This document shows, in pieces, positions 25,401 to 31,984 of a stretch of DNA of 64,000 nucleotides. The notes beneath the pieces were generated by a model that ran no database searches, was not told where the DNA came from, and saw only the letters and a list, made by a program, of their open reading frames with translations. Source of the DNA: Caenorhabditis remanei. Its lineage: Eukaryota > Nematoda > Chromadorea > Rhabditida > Rhabditidae. The DNA lies in assembly GCF_010183535.1 (NCBI RefSeq), contig NC_071332.1:3100001-3164000 (forward strand). Direction: 5' to 3'. Each line of letters starts with the position of its first letter. The first letter of the stretch is position 1. Made by a program: the position numbers and the translations under genes.

Positions 25401-28400
25401 AACGCGCCGTGCTACGTGACGATCATCGATCAGTACGACTACGCGTCGGGAATATTTAATCAAATCTCGACGAAAGTGGATTCCAGCGAGTGCAGACTAT
25501 CCGAGAGAGTTGAGGGTATGAAAATCCTGTTTCGAGATAAGAAGTATGATGCGAAGGAGTTGGAAATGAATCGACGGCTTGATGGGGATTGTAAAGTGTT
25601 TAATGGAATTATGGTACCGATTCGATCGGTCATCGATGAATCTGTACACTACCCGGAGTACGGTGGTGATAATGACGCGGAGAAGGCGTGTCAGTTGCCT
25701 GATCAATATTTGATTCATGATTTTAGTGAGCATGTGAAAGTGCTCCATTCGAATACGAAACCCGTTTTGATTGAGTTGACTACGATGGCGGGGAGAAAGG
25801 TTCGATTGATTTGTAAGAAGAATGATGATTTGACGAAGGATTATCATTTCAATAAAATTGTCGAGGTAATTATTGTATAATTATGGAATCTGAAACAGAG
25901 TTGAGCGGAATTCCGCCTTCCGCCTTCCGCTTTCCGCTCTCCGCCGAAAAATGTTTTATTCCGCCTTCCGCTCTCCGCTTTCCGCCGATAATTTTTCAAT
26001 TCCGCCTTCCGCCTTCCGCTTTCCGCCCAAAAAATGTTCATTCCGCCTTCCGCCATTTCAAAAACCGCATTCCGCTCAACTCTGATCTGGAAGTTTGATG
26101 GGAGCGGTGGAGCGCGTTTGAAATGTTGTAAAATTTGAATTTCGCGCCTAAACGTTTGTCTAGTAGGGCTACATCGCACATTAAAAGGGTTCAACTTAAC
26201 TTTTGTCATTTCCACTCAATTCACTGCGTAGCGACTTCCTGTTATTAGCCGAGTATTTTTATCAAAACTGCGCCCCACCGCAAACGAGAGAATATCGGCA
26301 AGATTTTTTGTTTTTTCTCGCCCCGACTCAGATTTTCACAGTTTTTGCTATATTATCGCTATTTTACAAACGTTTTTTCTGTAAATTACTATGAAAAACA
26401 ACGAAAATTGGTCAAAAATTGTGAAATCTGAGTTGGCGCGAAAAAAAAACTCCGCGTCTCTCGCCGATACTCTCTCATTTTGAGTCGGATTTTGAATTTC
26501 GCGCCAAAACTTTTGTCTAGTAGGGCGCTGTTGCACATTAAAAGTGCTCAATTTAACTTGGCTCATTTCCGTCTGAAAATCGAATTTCCCCACCTTTTCG
26601 GTAAATTCACTGCGTAGCGACTCCCTATTTTCGTTGATCTTACAACCGCGCTCTACAGAAACCTGAAAATTGAAAAACCGCTAGAAGACCAAAATACACC
26701 ACCAATTTCGATTTTTCCGAAATTACGACCTTCTGAATTCACCCATTGGACCCATCCAAGGCAGATATAGTCCTCCAGGACTATATTCGTCTTCGATGGG
26801 TCCGCTAAGTGACGTTCGGTGCACAATCATCGATTTTCGCCCATTTTCAGATGTGCAACGACCTTCTCATGAAAGATGAACAAACGAAAATTCAGAATAT
26901 GGCGGCCACCACATTCTCAGTGATCCCCCTAGCGAAACATGGCGGAATCATAGAGTTTATTGAAGGCGTCACACCGTACTACGATACACTTGACACCATC
27001 ATGCAACTGAAACAAAACGAGTGGTCTGGGAAGTTGTCAAAGTGGAAGGATGAAATGAGCAAATTGAAGAGCCGAGAGTCGCGAGCCGAGTATTTCAGAG
27101 AGGTCGCGTGCAAACAGACGCCAATCGTCATGTCGAAATGGTTCCGTATCCAATATCCGGAGGCCGGCAAGTGGTTTGCCAGCAGGAAACAATTTGCAAA
27201 ATCCGCCGCCGTCATGTCGATTATCGGATACATCTTTGGACTTGGTGATCGACACACGAAGAATCTCATGATTCATTTACAGACGGGAAAGTGTATCCAC
27301 GTGGATTTCGATATGATATTCAATAAGGGCGAAACGTTGGGCACCCCGGAACTCGTGCCATTTCGACTCACTCAAAATATGATAAACGGAATGGGAGAGG
27401 TGGCGTTGGATGGGGAATTCCGGACGGTTTGTGAGCAGACGCTCCGAGTGTTCCGAGAGAATTCATACGAAATTGAGAAGTATATTTCGGATTTGCCGAA
27501 TTTGGTGGCGGATTTTGCGAGTAATAAGATGGCACCGGTAGGTTTGATTGTCCACGAGGAGTACACGGAAAAAAATCCGAAATTTTTGTTAAAAATTCTT
27601 ATAGAGCGCATATTCAGCAATATAGCCAAAAGTTTTGAAATTTCGCTTTTCTGATAGTCCACGAGAAGTACACGAAGCGGTTGTCATTGGAGCGCATTTA
27701 CTTGTTTTTGAAACTCAAAACGTTAATTTGAGTTTTGAAAACTTGAATTTAATTTTTCTGAGTTTTGTTAGAGCGCGTTTTCTGAATGAAAATTTTGAAA
27801 AGGAGTGTTTTGAAAATCCACGAGGAGTACACGAAGGGAGTTATCAATAGAGCGCATTAACTTGTACACTAGTGATTTTTACTTTTTCAAAACTGAAAAT
27901 CGAACTTTTTGGTATCAAAATGTTACTTTAAGTTTCGAAAACTTGAATTTTTCATGTTTTTCGCATTAGAGCGCGTTTTCTCAATAAATTTTTTGAAAAA
28001 GCTTGCTCTGAAACTCGACGAGAAGTACACGAAACGGTCATTTTCTGCAAAAATTGATTCGGGATTTGAATTTTGGGATTTCCTGGCTTTGTTACAACTT
28101 TTGGAAAATTTTAGCAAAATTCGATTTTTCTAGAAATTTTTCTTTAAATTGACTGAAAATCTCGTAAAATTTCACAAAAATTTCTCACAATTTTCAACAA
28201 CAAAAAAATCTCGCCACACCCTTCTTCATTTTCCAGAAAGACTTCGACATGACAGAAGCGAAACGTCTCGTCTCGGGCCGAATACGCGGACAAATCATGA
28301 CGGTGAAATTGCATAAGAGCAAAGCGATCACCTACCCAATGCAAGTATCCCAATTGACATCATCACTCATCGATTTGGCGACGAGCGACGAGAAACTGTG

Positions 28401-28434
28401 CGAAATGTTTCCCGGATGGATGCCGACGTTGTGA
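948..28434 (+). CDS. atl-1: ATR-type checkpoint kinase (PIKK family), full gene
   Basis: This gene encodes the ATR protein kinase, which is recruited to RPA-coated single-stranded DNA at stalled forks and phosphorylates SQ/TQ sites to arrest the cell cycle. Exons: 948-1021, 1078-1179, 1227-1291, 1340-1419, 10640-11125, 12480-12707, 13607-14616, 15500-16783, 17438-17642, 18462-18754, 18808-19111, 19933-20526, 21351-21482, 21532-21831, 23048-23776, 25086-25865, 26851-27537 and 28237-28434. Together they make 7,551 nt with every phase compatible, giving 2,516 aa, close to the length I recall for C. elegans ATL-1 (about 2,530). Order: helical HEAT-like N-terminus, FAT region, kinase with GLGDRH (2352-2357) and a DFD metal-binding motif (2374-2376), then a C-terminal FATC. 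The WFR..P.....W..S segment before the catalytic loop also matches ATR. Assignment to ATR rather than ATM or TOR rests on these motifs, length and collagen neighbours. Exon borders are my inference. Confidence 0.9.
1622..1652 (+). repeat. 31-bp inverted repeat, left copy
   Basis: The segment begins GTATCCCCACAA and ends GGGGCATGGGGGTTGA. It is the reverse complement of 9856-9886 with 29 of 31 positions matching. The pair brackets the 72-bp array and about 1.3 kb of extra sequence. No target-site duplication is visible at the outer edges. Confidence 0.6.
1722..1795 (-). other. tRNA-like segment (SINE or tRNA relic)
   Basis: On the minus strand an A-box-like GGAGAAGTGGATAAC is followed by a perfect small hairpin around GATTGTGAAACACAA and a B-box-like GGGGTTCGGTTCC. 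The order and spacing resemble a tRNA, but acceptor-stem ends do not pair. This suggests a tRNA-derived repeat rather than a working tRNA. Confidence 0.4.
1926..8806. repeat. 72-bp minisatellite, about 95 tandem copies, in atl-1 intron 4
   Basis: The 72-bp unit runs GTGCTGAGCCAAG(G/T)GGCGG, then AGTCAGAGCAAGCTC, then one of two linked blocks: CAGGGTGTCCCTGTTTTAAG or TAGGGCGTTGCTGTTTTGAG, then GTAATCGCTACTTCTAAG. The first unit (about 1926-1973) and the last (8740-8806) are diverged, as usual at array edges. The other copies differ at only a handful of sites: the G/T, the linked block, CGCTACT/CACTACT and GGTGCTG/GGCGCTG. Since 72 is a multiple of three and the unit lacks stops in two frames, both strands show reading frames of more than 2,270 codons. 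These have no proper start and lie inside an intron, so I do not call them genes. Confidence 0.95.
8807..10639 (+). other. Remainder of atl-1 intron 4
   Basis: No gene is supported here. Between 8875 and 9270 two diverged direct copies share GGGAAAAAG(T/C)GGAGGAAAA and AGCTCGTAAAAAATT. From about 9915 to 10639 the sequence is AT-rich degenerate intron repeat built on CCATAAAATCGCAGAAAAAT. That pattern also occurs at 1477-1610 in the same orientation, outside the array on the left. The small open frames have no conserved features. Confidence 0.6.
9856..9886 (-). repeat. 31-bp inverted repeat, right copy
   Basis: This is the inverted partner of 1622-1652 (TCAACCCCCATGCCCC at its left, TTGTGGGGATAC at its right). 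It forms the outer right limit of the 8.27-kb block that holds the minisatellite. Confidence 0.6.
10640..12707 (+). CDS. atl-1: atl-1 exons 5-6 (residues 108-345)
   Basis: Exon 5 (10640-11125) and exon 6 (12480-12707) are open in a single frame and end at GTAAAA and GTGAGT donors in phase 0. The translation is alternating acidic and leucine-rich helices with no recognisable catalytic motif, as expected of the HEAT-like array of ATR, which binds its partner ATRIP. The intron between them (11126-12479) holds a P1 hairpin and a tRNA-like segment. Confidence 0.85.
11572..11625 (+). repeat. P3 element fragment
   Basis: Contains TTATGAGCTGAAAAATATAC and AGAAATGTAG. It is a small piece of the family whose long palindromes are at 16840-17354 and 35150-35905. 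The neighbouring AGAAATGTAG is itself repeated two to three times. Confidence 0.5.
11938..12070. repeat. P1 palindromic element in atl-1 intron 5
   Basis: Complete copy: CACAATTCTTACAACTGCGC at the left is mirrored by GCGCGGTTGTAAGAATTGTG at the right. The central TCTCTTTTTCTCTGAGTCTC is shared with copies near 15336, 21172 and 39806. Confidence 0.75.
12365..12425 (-). other. tRNA-like segment in atl-1 intron 5
   Basis: On the minus strand CGTCGCTCAGCGGTTGGCAC is a near-perfect tRNA D-arm or A-box pattern. No convincing T-arm follows. The upstream 12190-12360 has inverted ACCGGTT and GCGATGCGTGTGCGTCGC segments, so this may be the head of a compound short repeat. Confidence 0.35.
13607..17642 (+). 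CDS. atl-1: atl-1 exons 7-9 (residues 346-1178)
   Basis: Exon 7 (13607-14616) and exon 8 (15500-16783) are the longest of the gene. Exon 7 must stop at 14616 (donor GTGGGT) because exon 8 enters with one base of a split codon, giving DCYFRVWELV. Exon 9 (17438-17642) follows an unusual TTTTAG acceptor and restores the split AGT codon. The protein is helical repeat throughout. By position this covers the middle HEAT and UME-like region of ATR. Small frames on the opposite strand here are shadows. Confidence 0.85.
14681..15160 (+). repeat. GAGGATTCTGAATC repeat cluster in atl-1 intron 7
   Basis: Alternating direct and inverted copies of GTGAGGATTCTGAATC and TTCAGAATCCTCGTGAT are interspersed with GTGTAACTCGCTTCATTTTG. 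The same mosaic recurs in introns 14 and 15 and upstream of dop-2. No coding potential. Confidence 0.65.
15161..15273. repeat. P4 hairpin element in atl-1 intron 7
   Basis: The end GGCCGCGGACTAGAAAAC is mirrored by TTTTCTAGTCCGCGGCC at the right. The internal arms (AGCTTCTGTTGATTGG and CCAATAAGCAAAAGCT) also pair loosely. Three relatives are in intron 14. Confidence 0.7.
15336..15472. repeat. P1 palindromic element in atl-1 intron 7
   Basis: TTCTTACAACTGCGCTCCAC at the left pairs with GTAGAGCGCGGTTGTAA at the right. It ends only about 27 bp before exon 8, so the hairpin sits close to the 3' splice site. Confidence 0.75.
16840..17354. repeat. P3 long palindrome filling atl-1 intron 8
   Basis: Two arms of about 230 bp mirror each other. 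Matching pairs include AACATTATAATGTA with TACATTATAATGTT, GACTTATTCCGGTCCTGATG with CATCAGGACCGGAATAAGTC, and ATATTATGAGCTGAAAAATA with TATTTTTCAGCTCATAATAT. The element takes up about 80% of intron 8 (16784-17437). Confidence 0.8.
17764..18184. repeat. Long palindrome in atl-1 intron 9
   Basis: The left arm carries CCGATGTTTTTCTGTTGGA and GGCGAAAGTTCTTC. The right arm carries TCCAACAGAAAAACATCGG and GAAGAACTTTTGCC. Outer parts (TTGAGACATTGAAATTTTTC and its mirror) extend each arm to about 185 bp, with a loop of about 50 bp. Confidence 0.8.
18205..18405 (+). repeat. Dispersed CCGGGCC repeat in atl-1 intron 9
   Basis: The left end is TCAAGGTCCGAGCCGGGTTT and the right end GCCAATCTGCCCGGGCCTTG, which are roughly inverted. 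The AT-rich middle contains ATCGAAAATGTGACCAT and AATAATAGTCGAAAAT. Related copies are near 24090-24245 and 62940-63165. Confidence 0.55.
18462..23776 (+). CDS. atl-1: atl-1 exons 10-15 (residues 1179-1962)
   Basis: Six exons (18462-18754, 18808-19111, 19933-20526, 21351-21482, 21532-21831, 23048-23776) encode the FAT-type region that wraps the kinase. The joint of exons 14 and 15 produces FWKNLNK followed by EPILRVRRSML, which matches the ATR pattern of a Trp followed downstream by EPIL.LRR. The phase change at 18754/18808 is supported by a GTGAGA donor and ATTTCAG acceptor. Exon 12 stops at 20526 (donor GTGGGT), since reading on meets a stop within eight codons. Confidence 0.85.
19112..19932 (+). 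other. atl-1 intron 11, AT-rich
   Basis: Only degenerate AT-rich intron sequence is visible, rich in CTGAAAATTGGAATTTTC-like runs in both orientations, including an ATCCTGAATTTTGAGTTC pair. The open frames across it are low-complexity artefacts. Confidence 0.5.
20555..21160 (+). repeat. GTAGATTTACGGGG tandem repeat in atl-1 intron 12
   Basis: More than a dozen copies of a (G)TAGATTTACGGG core and its variants GACGATTTACAGAAGAGT and GTGGATTTACGGAG are arranged head to tail. A longer block starting GTAGATTTACGTGGCACTAG recurs 179 bp later (20561 and 20740), so there is a two-level structure. Confidence 0.8.
21172..21297. repeat. P1 palindromic element in atl-1 intron 12
   Basis: CACAGTTCTTACAACTGCGC at the left mirrors GTAGAGCGCGGTTGTAAGA at the right, with TCTCTTTTTCTCTGAATCTC in the middle. 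It lies 54 bp before exon 13. Confidence 0.75.
22052..22146. repeat. P4 hairpin, copy 1 of intron 14
   Basis: GGCCGTGGACTAGAAAACTC at the left pairs with GAGTTTTCTATTCCACGGCC at the right. The arms GCCAGAGATTGCTG and CAGTAATCCCTGGC also pair. Confidence 0.75.
22351..22420. repeat. P4 hairpin, copy 2 of intron 14, internally deleted
   Basis: The left end GTGGCCGTGGACTAGAAAAC and the middle AGAGATTGCTG and CAGTAATCCC are present. The right arm between ATCCC and CGGCCGC has been lost, so the hairpin is broken. Confidence 0.65.
22490..22880 (+). repeat. GAGGATTCTGAATC repeat cluster in atl-1 intron 14
   Basis: Same mosaic as 14681-15160: CACGAGGATTCTGAATCACT, GATTCAGAATCCTCGTG and TGTGTAACT(T/C)GCTTCATTT recur two or more times. 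Sentences of this repeat in introns 7 and 14 are similar enough to suggest local duplication. Confidence 0.6.
22909..23001. repeat. P4 hairpin, copy 3 of intron 14
   Basis: CGGCCGCGGACTAGAAAACT at the left pairs with TTTTCTATTCCACGGCCGC at the right. The shared AGAGATTGCTG and CAGTAATCCC segments are present. It ends 46 bp before exon 15. Confidence 0.75.
23777..25085 (+). other. atl-1 intron 15
   Basis: AT-rich intron. It contains a partial CCGGGCC repeat (24090-24245, with GGCGCCAATTATCCGGGCCT) and a GAGGATTCTGAATC cluster (24760-25030) in which AGCTGAAG(A/G)CGT(C/G)AGGATT occurs twice. No gene seen. Confidence 0.55.
25086..27537 (+). CDS. atl-1: atl-1 exons 16-17 (end of FAT region and kinase domain)
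   Basis: Exon 16 (25086-25865) closes the FAT region and enters the N-lobe, with CKKNDDLTKDYHFNKIVE corresponding to the ATR C.PKDDLRKD segment that carries the ATP-contacting lysine. Exon 17 (26851-27537) has MSIIGYIFGLGDRHTKN, giving catalytic Asp2355 and Asn2360, then HVDFD with Asp2374, and the activation-loop motif FNKGETLGTPELVPFRLTQN. All key residues are present, so the kinase is predicted active. Confidence 0.93.
25905..26087 (+). repeat. Heptamer TTCCGCC/TTCCGCT repeat in atl-1 intron 16
   Basis: About 20 copies of TTCCGC(C/T) with 7-bp spacing occur in three runs separated by AAAAATGTT spacers. Read on the minus strand it is a GGCGGAA repeat. Confidence 0.75.
26138..26640 (+). repeat. 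Direct repeat pair in atl-1 intron 16
   Basis: Two copies, 26138-26250 and 26490-26635, share GAATTTCGCGCC, GTCTAGTAGGGC, GCACATTAAAAG and TTCACTGCGTAGCGACT. Between them GATTTTCACAGTTTTTGC and its mirror form a loose hairpin around 26325-26425. The whole may be one decayed composite element. Confidence 0.6.
26748..26806. repeat. Short perfect-type hairpin before atl-1 exon 17
   Basis: GGACCCATC at the left and GATGGGTCC at the right enclose a second stem, AGATATAGTCCT with AGGACTATATTC. The stem is about 25 bp with a two to three base loop, and ends about 45 bp before the exon 17 acceptor. Confidence 0.7.
27538..28236 (+). repeat. atl-1 intron 17 with four exon-like repeated cores
   Basis: The core CCACGAG(G/A)AGTACACG occurs at about 27551, 27659 and 27819, with a variant at about 28017. 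Each is followed at varying distance by AGAGCGC(A/G)T. The first copy continues the exon 17 frame as GLIVHEEYTEK and the others can read VHEKYTKR or LDEKYTKR. They are not needed for a phase-consistent join of exons 17 and 18. Confidence 0.6.
28237..28434 (+). CDS. atl-1: atl-1 exon 18 (FATC, residues 2452-2516)
   Basis: The last exon follows TTTTCCAG and encodes the PIKK regulatory domain and FATC tail, ending LCEMFPGWMPTL then TGA. Human ATR ends LCQMYLGWTPYM, so the C-terminal GW.P signature is conserved. FATC is the final roughly 30 residues and is needed for PIKK activity. The exon joins exon 17 in phase 0, giving NKMAPKDFDMTEAKRL. Confidence 0.9.
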   Translation, partial: KDFDMTEAKRLVSGRIRGQIMTVKLHKSKAITYPMQVSQLTSSLIDLATSDEKLCEMFPGWMPTL

Positions 28435-28781
28435 CAATTTTATAATTTTTCAATTTAAAAACGGTTTTTTTGCATTTTTATATCATTTTTATTGTCTCCT
28501 TTCCTTTAATTTTGTAAAATACTTTGAAACTTTCTTTATCAATGGCATGAATGCGGAAGAAGACAGAAAAAGAATTCTTACTACTTATTTACTACTATTT
28601 CCCCCTTCCGATAACAGTTTCTGACGGTTCTGAAGGCCGCTGCTGTATCTGCGCCTCCAACCTTCCCCCACACTATTTCCCTTTGATGACCACCCCGCAG
28701 TAAAGCGGAACTGAAAAATGGTCAAATAGCAAAACGGATAGATAGAGTAACCTTGAGCCATCGATATGGGAAAAAAAGGAG
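28435..28781 (+). other. Intergenic region between atl-1 and the first collagen
   Basis: It starts with the atl-1 3' untranslated region (no clear AATAAA) and ends with the collagen promoter. CCCTTCCG and CAACCTTCCCC stretches are present. No repeat element was recognised, which is unusual for this window. Confidence 0.5.
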
Positions 28782-28788
28782 TATAAAA
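28782..28788 (+). promoter_or_regulatory. TATA box of the first collagen gene
   Basis: TATAAAA stands 39 bp before the ATG at 28827, with a short leader ending CTCATC. The second collagen has the same arrangement, supporting both. Confidence 0.7.
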
Positions 28789-28826
28789 GACCGGGGTAGA
28801 CCCGAAAAAGGCATCTTGGTCTCATC

Positions 28827-30198
28827 ATGGTTAAGACATTGGTTCAAATCGCGTCGGTTGGCAGCGGAGTCGCCGTTCTCGCGTGTCTCTTCACCGTCGG
28901 ATACATCTTCAACGATATCAACTCGTTCTATGATGACGTCATTGATACCATGACTGAGTTCAAGGTGAGAAGCGTTCTCACGGAACCCTTAAGGGGCTCG
29001 GAAACACCAAGCAATTGCGCTCTAGCGGATAGCAAATTCCTTCCGCTAGCTGAAAATCATCGCGTCTAGAAGCGGCGCGGTCGCGTAGCGTCCCTCACTA
29101 GAGCGCTGAAAGCACGGCCTAGGTGTACTGAGCAAATGCGCTCAATCGGGCAAATTTCAGAGAGCCGCAGACGGTTAGAGACTCTAGCTGACTGCGTCTC
29201 CTGGTCTTGTGCGATATTTCTCGCGCTTTACGTGAAAAGCGTTTTTCAGATGCGCAGTGGTTGCGTAGCGTGCATCAGCTTATAAACGAAAATTTGTTTC
29301 CGAAAGCGACGCGGTTGCGTAGCGTGTCTTAAGCTTTTCTGAGAGAGCATAGGCTACTCTCTGCGTCTCTCTGATTGCTATTTCCACAATTTATCAATGG
29401 AGCGCGATTCCACCCCCACCACTCCCCACCACTGCCACCGTAACCATTTCTCAAATCTTTCAGACGAACGAGCAACAAGCATGGAATTCAATGCAATCTC
29501 CATCCGACATCTTCGGAAGAATCAAGCGTGGAATCAACAAGCGTAACGCCCAATGCAACTGCGGTGCCCAATCGAACGGATGCCCAGCCGGACCACCAGG
29601 ACCACCAGGACAACCAGGAGCCCAAGGAGAGGCCGGACACCCAGGAGAGGCCGGAAAGCCAGGAGCCAACGGAGTGACTATCGGACTCACCGGCGGCGAC
29701 GGACCATGCATCACTTGCCCAGCCGGAGCACCAGGACCAGCCGGAGCTCCAGGAGCACCTGGACCACAAGGACCATCGGGAGCACCAGGACAAGACGCCG
29801 TCGGTGGAGGACCAGGACCAGCTGGACCACAAGGACCAGCTGGAGACGCCGGAGCACCAGGACAACCAGGTGCACCAGGAGCACCAGGAAACGCCGGACG
29901 CAGTGGACAACGTAGTCGTGGACTTCCAGGACCAGCTGGAGCACCAGGACCACAAGGACCAGCCGGAGGACCAGGACAACCAGGACAATCCGGAGGAGCC
30001 GGCGCACCAGGACCAGCTGGAGCACCAGGACCAGCCGGACATCCAGGACAAGCCGGAGCACCAGGACAACCAGGAGCACCAGGAAATGCTGGAGCACCAG
30101 GAGGTGACGCCGCCTACTGCCCATGCCCAGCTCGTGCCAGCGCTGTCCGCAAGCACCGCAAGGTCTTCCGCAGACGTCACGCCAAGGTCTCCGCTTAA
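28827..30198 (+). CDS. Cuticle collagen, plus-strand copy
   Basis: Structural collagen secreted by the hypodermis and cross-linked into the cuticle. Exons 28827-28964 and 29464-30198 give 290 aa. Residues 1-46 are the Col_cuticle_N module with a hydrophobic segment (about 10-30) that serves as signal anchor. RIKR (65-68) is a subtilisin-type (BLI-4/furin-like) processing site. Cys clusters [14 protein letters not shown] and YCPC flank interrupted Gly-X-Y tracts, and the tail is basic. The intron donor GTGAGA and acceptor TTTCAG join in phase 0. A near-identical inverted copy lies at 31985-33211. It falls in the large nematode col family; I could not assign a col number. An overlapping minus-strand frame is a Gly-X-Y shadow. 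Confidence 0.92.
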
Positions 30199-30219
30199 TT
30201 TCGAATTGAGTAACACTGA

Positions 30220-30225
30220 AATAAA
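30220..30225 (+). terminator. Polyadenylation signal of the plus-strand collagen
   Basis: AATAAA begins 22 bp after the TAA stop codon, the usual distance for short nematode 3' ends. Confidence 0.7.
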
Positions 30226-31930
30226 CTTTTTTAATGCATCATTTATCGATTTTTCACACAACAATTATTTGGAGGCCGCAGTCTTTGAGATACTTGGGGT
30301 AGTAGGGGTCTTGGATACAGATGTCGATGGAGTCTTAGACATCTCCACACTCTTAGGCTCCGCCTTCTCATTCTTCTTGAACTTTCTAACAAATCCTCAT
30401 CTTCTGCTTCTTTGACACACCAAAAAACAACGTAACATCCCCCAAAACAATGCATAGAATCATAATTCAAAAAACAGAAAAATGGAGAAGTGCCCCTTGT
30501 CCCAAATGCCTAGTGTTTCAGACTTCTTGTTATTCTTGACCACATAGAAATCCATTGCACACGAAGACCTCTGTGCAGTTTTTGGAGGTTCAGGAAGTCG
30601 TGGATTCTGGATATTTGATGAATACGGTGAGAGGAGGCTGTAAGCGCTTACGATTCATTATTCGCTCCTGTGTAAACCGACCGAATGAAGTTGTCGTTGT
30701 GGAACTGGAGCTCAGTTTGAAAAAAAAAACAGTCTGTCAGTGGGCGTGGCTTCATTTACATAGCGAAAAAAAACTCAATTTTTGAAGATGCATATCTCAA
30801 AACCGGGAAGAGATATGAAAAAGTTGTCAACTACAAAATTGTAACTCTATTTATGATCTACATTTTTGTAATTGACTATTTTTTAATAGCTATCATTGTT
30901 ACAGAGATATATAGAAAAATTGAAATTTAGGATAGGTATTTAATTGAATTCAACCTGATAGCACGAAGAATTATGCGAAACTGGTAGTTTTATAGCATAT
31001 ACAGTCTAAAAAATTAGTATGTTTTATGCAATCATCACTGTTCGATAGAGAGACGCAGAGAAGACAGACACTCTAGCTTCTCTGCACTCTCCCCCTCTCT
31101 CACCTCGCCGTTCTTTTGCTTATCTAACAGGACGCATATCTTAAAATCTTGAGGAACTATCAAAAATTAGTCAACTACAAAGTTATAGCTCAATTTGTAA
31201 ACTATATTTTTGTAGTTGGCTATTTTTTGATAGCTGTTTTAGTTTGCGAGATACGGGCGGTCAAAATTGTGAATTTTGTTACAAACTGTGATCTAGAGGT
31301 ACATAATGGCTGTGATGGTATATATTTCAGCATTTTTTTCATCTTCTTTTGTAAATTTTGCAATTTTTGTAATATACATGATGTACGCTGACAGCCAATA
31401 TTTAAAGAAGAGACGCAGAGAAGTTAGAAACTCTAGCTTCTCTGCGTCTGCCTCTCTCACTCCTCCATGTTCTCTCGCTTGCTTATCTAACACGTATCTC
31501 AAAACTCTGCAGAGTTATGAAAAAGTTGTCAACTACAAAATTGTAGCTCTTTTTATTATATACATTTTTGTAGTTGATCGATTTTTTGTTACTCTGCAGG
31601 TTTTCGAGATGCGACGCTTCAAAAATTGGCGTTGAATACCGCTCCACCTCACTCTTTCCTTTTCAATCAAATTTTTTCGGTTTTTTTTAAAATTTCACAA
31701 TTCAAATGCCCCGAGTGTCAACTCTGCAACTCGATACTCAGCGAATAGCATTCTTACCGCCTTCCCCTTCAAAGTAACCAATTTTGTAGCTGTAAACCTC
31801 TCCAACTTGGAATTTTCCTCAAATTCCATCGCCAAAGGAAAATTGTTTGTTTGATAACGATCATGGGTAGAGGAATAAGTTCCTTGGAGACGTGGAAGCG
31901 GTGTTATAGAATCTGAGTATGAGAGGCAAC
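30226..31930. repeat. Inter-collagen spacer made of P2-type remnants
   Basis: No gene is seen. From 30785 to 31630 three diverged pieces of the P2 family occur: GTTGTCAACTACAAAATTGT near 30827 and 31527, TTTTTGTAGTTG near 31208 and 31564, and AGACGCAGAGAAG near 31051 and 31410 with mirrored CTTCTCTGCGTCTG at 31437. The segments 30200-30780 and 31640-31930 show nothing recognisable. Confidence 0.6.
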
Positions 31931-31954
31931 GTAAAACTTTTTATTGATTTTGAT

Positions 31955-31960
31955 TTTATT
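31955..31960 (-). terminator. Polyadenylation signal of the minus-strand collagen
   Basis: AATAAA on the minus strand begins 25 bp past the stop codon of the collagen ending at 31985. A second AATAAA follows around 31939. Confidence 0.65.
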
Positions 31961-31984
31961 GAAAAATTTCGAAAATTGAAAAAA

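Noticed and set aside
25883..26215. Small frames across the TTCCGCC repeat
   Set aside because: Translation of a heptamer repeat in an atl-1 intron.
29488..30264. Minus-strand Ser/Trp-rich frame over the plus-strand collagen, and its mirror at 31919-32695
   Set aside because: It is the reverse complement of Gly-X-Y codons; the collagen frame explains the composition.
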